Source: Photobacterium sp. CCB-ST2H9
GTDB lineage: Bacteria; Pseudomonadota; Gammaproteobacteria; Enterobacterales; Vibrionaceae
DNA length: 64,000 nt
Reading direction: 5' to 3'
NCBI RefSeq assembly: GCF_023151555.2
Contig: NZ_CP100425.1
Location: 930,001 to 994,000, forward strand
The notes beneath the pieces were generated by a model that was given only the letters and a program-made list of their open reading frames with translations, searched no databases and had not been told where the DNA came from. This document shows positions 36,811 to 45,875 of the stretch, one piece after another. Position 1 is the stretch's first letter. Every line of letters begins with the position of its first letter. The position numbers and the translations under genes are program-made.

Positions 36811-36918
36811 ACGCATCGGATCGCTGTGTCAAAAGGCGCAGGATTATCCGTGTCATCAAATCAATCCACCCGATACGTTATTGTATTGCATTATCCGGAA
36901 TAAAAAGGACGGGAAGCC

Positions 36919-37755
36919 TTGGACAGTCAGACAATCAAGCTGATATTGACATCAACGGTGGTGTCCGCACTCGTGGGCGGATTGGTGACATTGCTGTCTC
37001 AGCAAAGGTTATTAGCCAGGAAAGCTCAGCTCGACTACGAATTTGAAGCAAAGAAGCGGTTGTATGAAGCCGTTGGCCCATTGCGGTTTCAGTTGTTACT
37101 GGCGGTCAGGGATGTGGTTCGCCGGTTTCACGCGCATCATGGCACCAACTGGAATATGGATCCGAATGAATATTACGTGAAAAGCTGTATCTACCGGATC
37201 CTGGCGCCTTTAGCGGTCGGGCAACTGATTGAAAGGCAGATGAGTCTGGTTGATTTTGCGGTAGACAAAGAAGCAATCAGTCTGCTTTCTTTCGTGACGG
37301 CAGCGGAAAGGATGCTCACTGGCAGTGATATTGTCCTCAATCACCCTGATCTGGATTGGTCTTCTCAAACCCAGCACCTGTTCAGAGATAATCTCCGGTC
37401 AGCGGCGGATAAGCTGATTGTCCCGGAGCCCGGCAAACCGGAGCGGGTGATGTCCTTTGCGGAATTTGATCAACAATATGACCTGCTGAAAACAGAGTCT
37501 CTGCGAGGTTTGGTCCGGATATTTGCGCATTGTCAGCATTCATTGACCGAAAATCCAATCTTCTGGGTGCGGATGATTGGCTATACCCGGGTCTGTTCCA
37601 TGCATCTTCAATCCAGATCAGCCGCGAATCTGGGATTTAATGCGCGAGAAATTCCGGTTGATGAAATGATTATGGCAACCCGAGATCCTCATTTTATGTC
37701 TCAATTAAATCTGTTCCGGCATTGTCTGAAGGGGATGTTGAATGACGGCATTTAA
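36919..37755 (+). CDS. Membrane-anchored protein of unknown function
   Basis: 278 residues from TTG 36919, preceded by AAGGACGGGAAG. It has one N-terminal transmembrane helix (about 5-26), then a charged helical segment (RLLARKAQLDYEFEAKKRLYE) and an all-helical soluble domain. No motif is recognised. It resembles the general plan of small membrane-tethered helical proteins found next to detoxification or stress genes, but I assign no role. Confidence 0.6.
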   Translation: MDSQTIKLILTSTVVSALVGGLVTLLSQQRLLARKAQLDYEFEAKKRLYEAVGPLRFQLLLAVRDVVRRFHAHHGTNWNMDPNEYYVKSCIYRILAPLAVGQLIERQMSLVDFAVDKEAISLLSFVTAAERMLTGSDIVLNHPDLDWSSQTQHLFRDNLRSAADKLIVPEPGKPERVMSFAEFDQQYDLLKTESLRGLVRIFAHCQHSLTENPIFWVRMIGYTRVCSMHLQSRSAANLGFNAREIPVDEMIMATRDPHFMSQLNLFRHCLKGMLNDGI

Positions 37756-37803
37756 AGGGTTGCATGTGCCCTGCGACTTAATTTTCACACGTCGTACTGA
37801 ACA

Positions 37804-38208
37804 ATGAATCGCAAACTGCAATGGCAGCAATGGGCGGCGGCATTAAAACAAAATACCTATGCGCTGTATTTAGCTTCACGGGATCAGCGCGTGCCTTGGC
37901 TGGCAAAAGTGCTGATCGCCGTGGTGGTTGCTTACGCACTGAGCCCAATTGATCTGATCCCGGACTTTATTCCCGTTCTGGGTTATCTGGACGACCTCCT
38001 GTTGTTACCGATTGGGATCTGGCTGGCGATTCGGCTGATCCCCAAAGATGTCTGGCGAGAATGCCAGCAGCAGGCCGAAGAAACGTTCGCTGCATTGCCG
38101 AAAAGCCGACGGGCCGCAGTGGTTGTGATGGTGATCTGGGGACTCCTGTTTGCGGGGCTGGCTGTTTTATGCTGGCCGTTCATTGAGGAAAATCTGAGCC
38201 GATCATAA
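37804..38208 (+). CDS. YkvA-type (DUF1232) membrane protein
   Basis: 134 residues. The DUF1232 signature is clear at about 48-70 (YALSPIDLIPDFIPVLGYLDD). A C-terminal transmembrane helix lies at about 105-128. DUF1232 proteins are small membrane proteins of unknown function, widespread in bacteria. The gene follows the unknown membrane protein at a distance of 48 bases. Confidence 0.85.
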   Translation: MNRKLQWQQWAAALKQNTYALYLASRDQRVPWLAKVLIAVVVAYALSPIDLIPDFIPVLGYLDDLLLLPIGIWLAIRLIPKDVWRECQQQAEETFAALPKSRRAAVVVMVIWGLLFAGLAVLCWPFIEENLSRS

Positions 38209-38289
38209 TCCCGGCATCAGTCAGCTTAAAGCGGTGACGAACCGGCAAAAGAATTCGCGGAAGAAGAAGGAAAAAGGACGAAGGATATT

Positions 38290-38892
38290 ATGGAAGTCAT
38301 ACTCTACAGTGCGGAAGGCTCAAACAGCGCTGCACGGGTTGAATGGGTACTCAACTACAAAGCCGTGCCTTATACACGCGTTGAAGTGACAGGAGAGGCA
38401 CTGAAAACAAGTTATTTGCAGGTGAATCCGTTCGGTTATGTGCCCTGTCTGTCCATTGAAGGGCATCTGGTGTCTGAATCGATGGCTATTATCGAATGTC
38501 TTGAAGAGCTCTTTCCGCAGCCCGGTGTGTTGGGATGTTCTGTTTTCGGCAGAGCCGCGGTGCGTGAAGTGTGCGAGTATGTGAATTCAAGTATCCATTC
38601 ACCGCAAAACCGAACCGTCCTGAACACATTTCGTCCTGAACTCTCCGGGCAAGCGAAACGCGAACTCCGGGGCCAGTGGATCTCGGCCTGTCTTCACACG
38701 TTGATGAAGAAGCTGTGCCAAACTTCTTCCTTTGCCGTTGGCGGGCAATTTTCGATTGCTGATATTTTTGTTGCTTCTATTTATAAAAAGGCGCTGCAGC
38801 ATGGTGCTGCCGCGATCCCTTTTTATGACCGGCATTTAGACTGGTTACGACAGGATGAACAGATTGCAACAGCAGAACCCGTTGCGATGTGA
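38290..38892 (+). CDS. Glutathione S-transferase family protein
   Basis: 200 residues. The N-terminal thioredoxin-like domain has the usual glutathione site YLQVNPFGYVPCLSIEGHLVSES (cis-Pro, then Glu-Ser), and the C-terminal helical domain has FSIADIFVASIY. It resembles maleylacetoacetate isomerase or zeta-like GSTs (SSNS-like active-site Ser at the first strand: EGSNSAA). This is the second GST of the window, not similar enough to the first to be a recent copy. Confidence 0.82.
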   Translation: MEVILYSAEGSNSAARVEWVLNYKAVPYTRVEVTGEALKTSYLQVNPFGYVPCLSIEGHLVSESMAIIECLEELFPQPGVLGCSVFGRAAVREVCEYVNSSIHSPQNRTVLNTFRPELSGQAKRELRGQWISACLHTLMKKLCQTSSFAVGGQFSIADIFVASIYKKALQHGAAAIPFYDRHLDWLRQDEQIATAEPVAM

Positions 38893-38970
38893 TGCGCTGA
38901 CGTCGCAAGATTTCTTAATTTCACGGAAGCACCGGTTTGAAAGAGTGCTTTTTATGTGACTGGCCGCAAT

Positions 38971-39008
38971 AAAAAGGAAAGTGACTTGTTTGTTACTTTC
39001 CTTTTTTT
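38971..39008 (+). terminator. Rho-independent terminator after the second GST gene
   Basis: GGAAAGTGAC / GTTACTTTCC stem with a 6-base loop, flanked by A and T runs. It works on either strand. Confidence 0.85.
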
Positions 39009-39247
39009 ATGGCTGATTTCTTCATGGGGTTCTCTCAGAGAAATGAGACTGGGTGCGGCCGATTCATCTATTAATGAGTTGTCTATCATAAGTTATTGTT
39101 TTTATTGTCACTTGCTGTCACTAGGCTGACACCTTTGTGAAATAAAAGTGTCATAAACCCGGTGTAAATTTTCCGACGCAAATTTGTCATTATTCTGAAA
39201 ATAATTTGTAACGTGAAACAATATAAATAAAAAATGGAGCGTCTGAA
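39009..39247 (+). promoter_or_regulatory. AT-rich promoter region of selD
   Basis: An AT-rich upstream region. A plausible promoter is -35 TTGTCA (39184-39189), 17-base spacer, and -10 TGTAAC (39207-39212). A ribosome binding site GGAGCG lies before the ATG. No selenium-specific element or SECIS hairpin was identified. Confidence 0.35.
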
Positions 39248-40297
39248 ATGTCAGTCTGTAATTTATTAGACTTTTCTGAATCTGGTGGCTGCGGATGTAA
39301 AATCCCGCCTCAGATGCTGACTAATATTCTAAAAACAACACAAAAGAAAAATACCGTTAAAAATGAAGATATATTATTAGGGTTTGAAACTTCTGATGAC
39401 TGTGCCATTTATAACTTCGGTGGTAAAAAGCTATTATTTTCAACTGACTTTTTTAGTTCAACCGTCAGTTCTCCTTATTTGTTCGGAAAAATTGCAGCGG
39501 CAAATGCACTGAGTGATATTTATGCGACGGGAGGCCGTCCTTTAATTGTGAACTCTATTCTGGCATTTCCGCCGGATGATATCCCGATGCCGTACATTGA
39601 AAAAATGATCGAGGGTGCACAGGAAGTGATGGCGGAATGCGGGGCAACTGTGGTTGGTGGCCATACCATTAAAAATGCGCAGCCGTTATATGGGTTTGCC
39701 GTGATTGGTGAGGCCGAGGATGCGCACATCCGGCAGAATAATACCCCCCGAAATCATGACCTGGTGATTATCACCAAACCATTGGGGATTGGCATTATTT
39801 CAAATGCCCTGAAGGCGGGACGCCTGCTTGAAGAAGAGCTGCCTGAGTCAACGCTTGAAATTATGAGCCGGGTGAACCGGATTGGTTACTCGCTGGCTCA
39901 GTATCACGGGGTCAGTGCGATGACCGATATTACCGGTTTTGGCCTCGCGGGACATTTGAGCGAGCTGGTGGAAAATACCGGGTTTAACGTCAACATCGAC
40001 GGGGATGCCGTGCCTGTTATTGAGGGGGTGGAAGCACTGAGCCTGGCGGTGACTAAGAACCCGAGCGGTACTTATAACAATATCAGCCGTTATGCCCGGT
40101 TCATGAAATATGAAGCCGATATCAGCGATGAGCTTCGTCTGATTCTGCACGATCCACAGACGAACGGCGGATTATTATTTACCGTCGACGAGGAAAGCTA
40201 TCGGGAACATATTCTGCCGTTGTTTGAAGCGGAACAGTCTGAACATTATGTGATTGGGACAATCAGCGAAGGACAAGGGCAGATCATCGTCAAATGA
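39248..40297 (+). CDS. selD: Selenophosphate synthase SelD
   Basis: 349 residues, the length of E. coli SelD. The N-terminal catalytic loop ESGGCGCKI carries Cys15, Cys17 and Lys18 where E. coli has Cys17 and Lys20. It is a cysteine form with no in-frame UGA. ATP-binding AIR-synthase motifs are present (STDFFSSTVSSPYLFGKIAAAN quoted in part, VVGGHTI, TDITGFGLAGHL, LHDPQTNGGLLF). It makes selenophosphate from selenide and ATP for selenoproteins or 2-selenouridine tRNA. It overlaps the downstream TauE gene by 4 bases. The first third is more AT-rich than its neighbours. Confidence 0.94.
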   Translation: MSVCNLLDFSESGGCGCKIPPQMLTNILKTTQKKNTVKNEDILLGFETSDDCAIYNFGGKKLLFSTDFFSSTVSSPYLFGKIAAANALSDIYATGGRPLIVNSILAFPPDDIPMPYIEKMIEGAQEVMAECGATVVGGHTIKNAQPLYGFAVIGEAEDAHIRQNNTPRNHDLVIITKPLGIGIISNALKAGRLLEEELPESTLEIMSRVNRIGYSLAQYHGVSAMTDITGFGLAGHLSELVENTGFNVNIDGDAVPVIEGVEALSLAVTKNPSGTYNNISRYARFMKYEADISDELRLILHDPQTNGGLLFTVDEESYREHILPLFEAEQSEHYVIGTISEGQGQIIVK

Positions 40298-41064
40298 GTC
40301 AGGAAATTATCGTTGGCCTGTTAGGGATCATCACAGGCAGTCTGTCGGGTTTACTGGGTATCGGTGGCGGCATTTTGCTGGCACCCTTACTGATTATTTG
40401 CATGCCTTGGCTGAACGGAATGGCACTGCCGATGGTCACCATTACCGGATTGACGGTTGCACAGAGCTTCTTTGGCTCCGTCAGTGCACTGTTTCATCAC
40501 TCCAAATATCAGCAACGGGATAGAAATCTGATTTTCCGTTTCGGCGTACCCATGGGCGTCGCCAGCCTGGCGGTTTCTTTATTCACGTTTCATTTATCCG
40601 ACGAGGTAATTTTAATCACGTTCTCTGTGCTGGCGATCAGTTCAGTTGTGATTACCACCTTAGGCCCGGATTTCTGGAGAAAGTGGCTGGGTGAAATCAG
40701 ACTGGATTCCGTGGTCCTGCCGGTTATTGGCCTGTTGCTCGGGTTTACTTGCGGGATTGTCGGCCAGGGCGGCGGCTTTATTTATCTGCCGGTGATGATT
40801 GCCATATTTGGCTGCCTTCCCAAGCTGGCAATTGCAACAGCGCCTGTGATCGGGATTATTTCTTCTTTCTCGTTATTTTTCGGACGTGCGGCTTCGGACA
40901 CCCTGGACTGGACGCTCTGCGGCTATCTGGTGGCTGGTATATTCGTCGGCGCAAAAGTCGGCAGCTACCTGTATTTCCGTCTGAATGAAAAGGTACTTGC
41001 GCGCTGCGTGAATATTTTCGTGCTGCTGAGTTCTATCAAAATTATGTCGATGGCTATCGGCTGA
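40294..41064 (+). CDS. TauE/SafE (UPF0721)-family permease, likely chalcogen anion transporter
   Basis: 256 residues with eight probable transmembrane helices in two similar halves. The family signatures are GSLSGLLGIGGGILLAPLLI near the N-terminus and CGIVGQGGGFIYLPVM in the second half. TauE/SafE proteins move sulfonate, sulfite or related anions. The overlap with selD (ATGA) and position before a NifS-like gene suggest a selenium or sulfur compound as substrate. The direction of transport cannot be told. Confidence 0.85.
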   Translation: MSQEIIVGLLGIITGSLSGLLGIGGGILLAPLLIICMPWLNGMALPMVTITGLTVAQSFFGSVSALFHHSKYQQRDRNLIFRFGVPMGVASLAVSLFTFHLSDEVILITFSVLAISSVVITTLGPDFWRKWLGEIRLDSVVLPVIGLLLGFTCGIVGQGGGFIYLPVMIAIFGCLPKLAIATAPVIGIISSFSLFFGRAASDTLDWTLCGYLVAGIFVGAKVGSYLYFRLNEKVLARCVNIFVLLSSIKIMSMAIG

Positions 41065-41085
41065 TCAGAATCGATTGGTGGAAAA

Positions 41086-42231
41086 ATGATTAATGCGGAT
41101 GTAAGCGGGTCTGACTGGATCAAGCCCGAGGTTTTTGATTACCTGAAAAAGCAGTTTTCAGAAAAACGTTTTGGTAATCCGAACTCGAATCATTTTATCG
41201 GAAACAGATTGTTTCAGGATATTGAGATGGCGAGGGGAACGTTGTGTGGTTTGTTGTCCTGTGACAGCAACCAGCTGATCTTTAATGGCGGTGCAACCGA
41301 AGGGATCAGAAATGTGTTTTACAGTTTCTTTGAGCACCATAATTATCAGGATGCAGTGATTCTGCATTCGCCCTATGAGCATTCTGCGACGCTGGAAAAT
41401 ATTCGTTACTGTCGCTCGAAAGGTGCAGAGTGTATTGCCCTTGTGCATGAACAAAATGGGCTGCTGGATATGGCCGGGTTGCAGGCTGCACTGAAAGACT
41501 GCCAGGGGAAAGCTGTTCTGGTAGCGGTGATGGCTGCGCATAATGAAACGGGGGTGATCCAGGACTATCAGCAGATTGCTGAATTGTGCCACGCATATGA
41601 TGCGGAATATCTGTGTGATACGACGCAACTGATTGGCAAGCAGTCGTTTGATTTTGAGCGAAGCGAGGTGGATTACGCTGTCGCTTCCGGTCATAAGTTT
41701 GGTGCTTTACCCGGCACTGGATTTCTGCTGGTGAAAAATTCCTGGCATTTCAGCCCGCTTTTGCTGGGCGGCGGACAGGAATCCAGCCTGCGGGCGGGCA
41801 CCCAGAATTATCTGGGCATTGCTTCTATGGCCATTGCTTTGCCGCTCGCGCATCAACGGATGGCGAACCAGGCGGAAGTCACCGCTGCACAGCGACACTT
41901 TGAACAGGCGCTGAAGCACCACTTTCCCGGAACGGTCATTATCGGAGAAGCGGCACCGCGTGTTCCGGGGCTGACTTTCTGCGCCATTGGCGGCGTCAGC
42001 CGGGAAGCTTTGCAGGCGGTTCTGGAAGATGCCCGCATCATGGTGTCGTCCGGCTCGGCTTGCTCAGACCGGAAATCAGCCTTGTCGAAAGTGGCAGCCG
42101 GGCTGGGGTACAGCGATGATGTGGCAAAAAATACCCTGCGTTTCAGTTTGGCGTACTCCGGGACGGAAGCAATCTACGTCAGTCTGGCAGAAACGCTCCG
42201 GCGTGTTGAGCCTAAAGCGCTGGTCGCCTGA
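41086..42231 (+). CDS. NifS-like cysteine desulfurase / selenocysteine lyase
   Basis: 381 residues. The fold is class V aminotransferase. The PLP lysine is Lys204 in SGHKFGALPGTG. PEH-type His99 is in YEHSATLEN. The catalytic cysteine Cys326 is in SSGSACSD. It is shorter and more divergent than IscS. In third place of the selD-tauE operon it most likely supplies selenium (or sulfur as persulfide) to SelD. A role as ordinary cysteine desulfurase remains possible. A strong terminator follows. Confidence 0.88.
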   Translation: MINADVSGSDWIKPEVFDYLKKQFSEKRFGNPNSNHFIGNRLFQDIEMARGTLCGLLSCDSNQLIFNGGATEGIRNVFYSFFEHHNYQDAVILHSPYEHSATLENIRYCRSKGAECIALVHEQNGLLDMAGLQAALKDCQGKAVLVAVMAAHNETGVIQDYQQIAELCHAYDAEYLCDTTQLIGKQSFDFERSEVDYAVASGHKFGALPGTGFLLVKNSWHFSPLLLGGGQESSLRAGTQNYLGIASMAIALPLAHQRMANQAEVTAAQRHFEQALKHHFPGTVIIGEAAPRVPGLTFCAIGGVSREALQAVLEDARIMVSSGSACSDRKSALSKVAAGLGYSDDVAKNTLRFSLAYSGTEAIYVSLAETLRRVEPKALVA

Positions 42232-42253
42232 TGTTCACGGATGATGTTTAAGT

Positions 42254-42285
42254 AAAGAGCCAGCTGAAGATGCTGGCTCTTTTTG
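42254..42285 (+). terminator. Rho-independent terminator after the selD operon
   Basis: AAAGAGCCAGC / GCTGGCTCTTT stem, 7-base loop, and five T. Confidence 0.9.
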
Positions 42286-42481
42286 TTTTCATTGTCTCAG
42301 TACGACAACGGTCATTCTCAAATCAGTGCTGATAGTCGTCCGGCGGGCTCAGAGCCACCAAGAGAAGAGGCTCGCCGTCAGAAAGGGTGAAACTTATCTC
42401 ATATCGATTTATGATGCTCCGCCATGCGCTGCTTGCAGGCGCTGAATCGATCATGCTGAATCATGGAGGAGGTTGCCAAAG

Positions 42482-43063
42482 ATGTGGATCAGAAACGAAA
42501 AGCTTGAGGGTCAATGGGTTATTTTAGAGCCTTTGGAAGAAGTACATATCGGGCCTTTGAAAAAAGCGGTTTCAGATGGTGAATCCTGGAAGCTGTGGTT
42601 TGCCAGTGTCCCGACAGCGGACGCTATGGCTGATTATGTGAACCGCGCCATGCTTGAGGCCCGGGCCGGTGATGTTGCATACGCGGTGCGGCTGAAGTCT
42701 TCCGGTGAGATTGTCGGAACCACGCGCTATTACAACGTCGATGAAACGAATCGCAGAGCGATGATCGGATACACCTGGTATTCGGATTCGGTGAAGAGAA
42801 CCCCGGTGAATACCGAGTGTAAGTATTTGCTCCTGAGCCATTTGTTTGAAGATGCCAATGCCATTGCGGTCGAGTTCAGAACTCATTTCTTCAATCAGGT
42901 TTCCCGGGCCGCGATCGAACGTCTTGGTGCGAAACAGGACGGGATTTTGCGCAACCATCAGATCATGAAAGATGGCTCAATCAGGGATACCGTGGTGTAT
43001 TCGATCATTGCCGGTGAGTGGCCGGCGGTGAAAGCTAACTTGCTCAGTAAGCTCAAAGATTAA
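42482..43063 (+). CDS. GNAT acetyltransferase, RimJ/RimL type
   Basis: 193 residues from ATG 42482, with GGAGGAGG about 10 bases upstream. The pattern fits RimJ/RimL-like acetyltransferases: LEGQWVILEPL at the N-terminus, GEIVGTTRYYNVD, IGYTWYSDSVKRTPVNTECKYLLL (in part) and NQVSRAAIERLGAKQDGILRNH near the end. It would transfer acetyl groups from acetyl-CoA to an amine, with the target unknown. It is a single-gene unit, convergent with queC. Confidence 0.85.
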   Translation: MWIRNEKLEGQWVILEPLEEVHIGPLKKAVSDGESWKLWFASVPTADAMADYVNRAMLEARAGDVAYAVRLKSSGEIVGTTRYYNVDETNRRAMIGYTWYSDSVKRTPVNTECKYLLLSHLFEDANAIAVEFRTHFFNQVSRAAIERLGAKQDGILRNHQIMKDGSIRDTVVYSIIAGEWPAVKANLLSKLKD

Positions 43064-43102
43064 GGGAAGGTCGCGCTTCATGCGTTGGTTTCATGGTTGA
43101 TC

Positions 43103-43130
43103 AAAAAAGCCGGCGCATGATGCGGCCGGC
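43103..43130 (-). terminator. Terminator of queC (minus strand)
   Basis: GCCGGC / GCCGGC arms with a 10-base partly paired centre. On the minus strand six T follow. Confidence 0.75.
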
Positions 43131-43161
43131 GTTTGCGGTGATGATTCAGGCAATTATTTAA

Positions 43162-43863
43162 TTAAGCCCGGTTTTCTGCCTGTTTATCGGTCAGCGACTT
43201 CATCACACCATCTTTGTCATTCAGATAAGATTCCAGACCTTCACGGCGCAGGTCGCATGACGGGCAGTTACCACAGCCGTCACCAATGATGCCGTTGTAG
43301 CAGGTCAGGGTATGGTTGCGGATGTAATCCAGCTTCCCGTGCTGATCGGCCAGTGCCCAGGTCTCGGCTTTGTTCAGCCACATCAGCGGCGTCTCAATGT
43401 TCAGCGGACGATCCATCCCCAGCACCAGCGACTGGTTCAGCGATTTAACGAATGCATCGCGGCAGTCCGGGTAGCCGGAGAAGTCGGTTTCACACACACC
43501 GGTGATCACCGCTTCTGCGCCGATCTGGTATGCATAAATACCGGCTAAGGTCAGGAACAAAATGTTGCGGCCCGGCACAAACGAATTCGGCAGACCGTTG
43601 TCCTGCAACGCATGCGAGACCGGGATGTTGTCCCGGGTCAGTGAGCTGATCGCCAGCTCATTCAGCAGGCCGACATCCATGACTTTGTGAGCGGTCACCC
43701 CCAGGTCTTTGCTGATGGCCTCGGCGATTTCGATTTCCAGTTTATGGCGCTGACCATAGTCAAAGGTGATGCAGTGAACTTCATCATATCTGGCCATGGC
43801 CTGAATCAGACAGGTGGTTGAGTCCTGTCCGCCACTGAAAACGACAACTGCTTTGCGCATCAT
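43162..43863 (-). CDS. queC: 7-cyano-7-deazaguanine synthase QueC
   Basis: 233 residues from ATG 43863, with GGAG 5 bases upstream. The ATP pyrophosphatase loop [13 protein letters not shown] lies at the N-terminus. The zinc site [19 protein letters not shown] holds four cysteines. QueC turns 7-carboxy-7-deazaguanine into preQ0, the precursor of queuosine in tRNA. It starts the conserved queC...decR-mdlAB...ffs neighbourhood. Confidence 0.95.
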   Translation of the reverse strand: MMRKAVVVFSGGQDSTTCLIQAMARYDEVHCITFDYGQRHKLEIEIAEAISKDLGVTAHKVMDVGLLNELAISSLTRDNIPVSHALQDNGLPNSFVPGRNILFLTLAGIYAYQIGAEAVITGVCETDFSGYPDCRDAFVKSLNQSLVLGMDRPLNIETPLMWLNKAETWALADQHGKLDYIRNHTLTCYNGIIGDGCGNCPSCDLRREGLESYLNDKDGVMKSLTDKQAENRA

Positions 43864-43947
43864 GCTGCTCCGGATTTGGTATTGACTGATTGGAGGCACA
43901 TCCTACCCTGAGAGTCAGGATATGCCAAGCTGCAGTCGCTGCCATTC

Positions 43948-45018
43948 CTACCAGCTCAGGATGCCGGTCTGCTCGAAAGCCGACAGCTGATCAAAGTATG
44001 GCTGAATGTCGCCGATGTTTGCCTCGACCCAGTCTGGATTGAAGTACGTGTCCAGATAGCGCTCACCGCTGTCACACAGCAAAGTCACGATCGAACCGGT
44101 TTCGCCCCGCGCTTTCATTTCACTTGCCAGCTGAAGAACGCCGTATAAGTTGGTGCCGGTTGACGCGCCCGCTTTGCGGCCCAGCAGTTTTTCCAGCCAG
44201 AGAATCGTGGCAATGCTGGCTGCATCCGGAATGGTGCGCATTTCGTCTACGACATCCGGGATGAAGCTCGGCTCGACCCGCGGGCGGCCAATCCCTTCAA
44301 TCCGGCCGCCGCGCTGACCTTTCAGGGCCGGGTTGCGGGTGAGGTAGTAGTCGTGAAACACAGAGAATTCCGGGTCGACTACACAAAGCTGTGTCTCATG
44401 CCGCTGGTAACGGATATAACGGCCAATGGTGGCAGAAGTACCGCCGGTGCCGGCGCTCATCACGACCCATGCCGGGACCGGATGCTCTTCCAGCTTCATT
44501 TGCTCAAAGATGCTGTTGGCGATGTTGTTATTCCCCCGCCAGTCGGTGGCACGCTCTGCGTAAGTGAACTGATCCATGTAATGACCGTTCAGGCTCTCAG
44601 CCAGACGGCGGGACTCGTCATACATCTGGCAGGGATCATCGACAAAATGTGCCTGACCACCATAGAACTCGATCTGCTCAATTTTTTTACGCGCCGTATG
44701 ACGCGGCACTACCGCAATAAAAGGCAGGCCGAGTAACCGGGCAAAGTAAGCTTCTGACACTGCGGTACTGCCGGAGGATGACTCGATGATGGTGGTGTTT
44801 TCACCAATCCAGCCATTACACAGACTGTACAGAAACAGTGAACGTGCCAGTCTGTGTTTCAGACTGCCTGTCGGGTGGGTGCTTTCATCCTTCAGATAGA
44901 TGTCGATACCGTCAAGCACCGGGATATCCAGTTTGATAAGGTGAGTATCTGCCGAACGTTGAAAATCGGCTTCAATTTTTCTGATGGCCTGGTTTACCCA
45001 GCGAGGATCATGACGCAT
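43948..45018 (-). CDS. cdsH: PLP-dependent cysteine desulfhydrase (cysteine synthase fold)
   Basis: 356 residues from ATG 45018 ([10 protein letters not shown]), with AAGGG 8 bases upstream. The open frame continues to 45387 but that part overlaps decR. PLP lysine is Lys54 in [10 protein letters not shown]. The carboxylate site [10 protein letters not shown] and phosphate-binding SAGTGGTSA are intact. Its relatives CdsH of Salmonella and CcdA of Pantoea break down excess cysteine to pyruvate, sulfide and ammonia, and lie next to ybaO/decR as here. The function follows from that synteny. A cysteine synthase activity cannot be excluded. Confidence 0.8.
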   Translation of the reverse strand: MRHDPRWVNQAIRKIEADFQRSADTHLIKLDIPVLDGIDIYLKDESTHPTGSLKHRLARSLFLYSLCNGWIGENTTIIESSSGSTAVSEAYFARLLGLPFIAVVPRHTARKKIEQIEFYGGQAHFVDDPCQMYDESRRLAESLNGHYMDQFTYAERATDWRGNNNIANSIFEQMKLEEHPVPAWVVMSAGTGGTSATIGRYIRYQRHETQLCVVDPEFSVFHDYYLTRNPALKGQRGGRIEGIGRPRVEPSFIPDVVDEMRTIPDAASIATILWLEKLLGRKAGASTGTNLYGVLQLASEMKARGETGSIVTLLCDSGERYLDTYFNPDWVEANIGDIQPYFDQLSAFEQTGILSW

Positions 45019-45116
45019 GACATACCCTTGGAATTTGATATCTGACTGATTGATGAAAAGTTTACTGAATCCAATGGAAAAATCTTTGCTATTATTGTTG
45101 TCATTAACCTTAATTG

Positions 45117-45131
45117 TAGAAAGTTTTTCTA
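45117..45131. promoter_or_regulatory. Inverted repeat between cdsH and decR
   Basis: TAGAAA-GTT-TTTCTA in the 138-base divergent promoter region, 26 bases before the decR ATG. It is a candidate DecR site or part of the leader. The binding rule of DecR is not known to me. Confidence 0.3.
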
Positions 45132-45156
45132 CCAGATGAGTTTTTCGGGGGAATAT

Positions 45157-45618
45157 ATGGCTGAGATTGATGCAACTGACAGACGACTGCTGGACATGCT
45201 GCAGACGGATGCCAGTCTGTCTTTGAACGAACTGGCTGACGCGGTGAATCTGACCACGACGCCTTGCTGGAAAAGACTGAAACGGCTGGAAGAAGCCGGG
45301 ATTCTGAAACGACGGGTGGCGTTGCTGGATCCGTTGAAACTGGGGCTGTCTTTTATTGCTTTTGTACAAATCAAAACCAGTGATCATTCTCAGGCATGGT
45401 ATAACCGCTTTGTGGTCACCGTGAGCGAGTTTCCTGAAGTCATGGAGTTTTACCGGATGGCCGGAGAATATGATTACATGATGAAAGTACAGGTGGCAGA
45501 TATGTCGGCGTTTGATGCCTTTTATAAAAAACTGGTGAACAGTATTCAGGGTTTAACCAATGTGACTTCAACTTTTGCCATGGAACCGCTGAAGTACACC
45601 ACCGCACTGCCTTTATAA
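45157..45618 (+). CDS. decR: Lrp/AsnC-family regulator DecR (YbaO)
   Basis: 153 residues from ATG 45157 ([20 protein letters not shown]), with GGGGGAA upstream. Length equals E. coli DecR (152). An N-terminal helix-turn-helix ([22 protein letters not shown]) precedes the RAM ligand domain ([20 protein letters not shown]). DecR senses cysteine and activates the adjacent cysteine desulfhydrase gene in enteric bacteria. The divergent cdsH-like gene makes that role likely here. mdlA follows in the same order as in E. coli. Confidence 0.88.
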   Translation: MAEIDATDRRLLDMLQTDASLSLNELADAVNLTTTPCWKRLKRLEEAGILKRRVALLDPLKLGLSFIAFVQIKTSDHSQAWYNRFVVTVSEFPEVMEFYRMAGEYDYMMKVQVADMSAFDAFYKKLVNSIQGLTNVTSTFAMEPLKYTTALPL

Positions 45619-45765
45619 ATATCTGAGACTGAACAGAAAAGTACTGTATGAAAACAGATCTTTTCTTATGACGATAAAAATGCGCAGCATCACCTGCTGT
45701 TTTCCAGATTCACCTTATTTTTGAGTTGAAAAACAGGCAGCCTTTTTGCCAATATGTTGCTTAAT

Positions 45766-45783
45766 TGTCACCCTGAAGTGACA
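45766..45783. promoter_or_regulatory. Perfect palindrome TGTCAC-N6-GTGACA upstream of mdlAB
   Basis: An exact 6-6-6 palindrome about 93 bases before the mdlA ATG, in the 257-base gap after decR. Its symmetry fits a dimeric regulator. The half-site differs from CRP (TGTGA) and TyrR (TGTAAA). Confidence 0.5.
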
Positions 45784-45875
45784 GAGTTTCTCCCTCTCAA
45801 CAGCCCCTGGAACATCATAATTTTCTGTTTTAGCGCTCACCCGGTGTGAGCGTGCCGTATTTTGCTGGAGGAAAA

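Noticed and set aside
39248..39310. Possible selenocysteine form of SelD
   Set aside because: The active-site loop encodes Cys codons and no UGA is in frame, so no recoding is needed.
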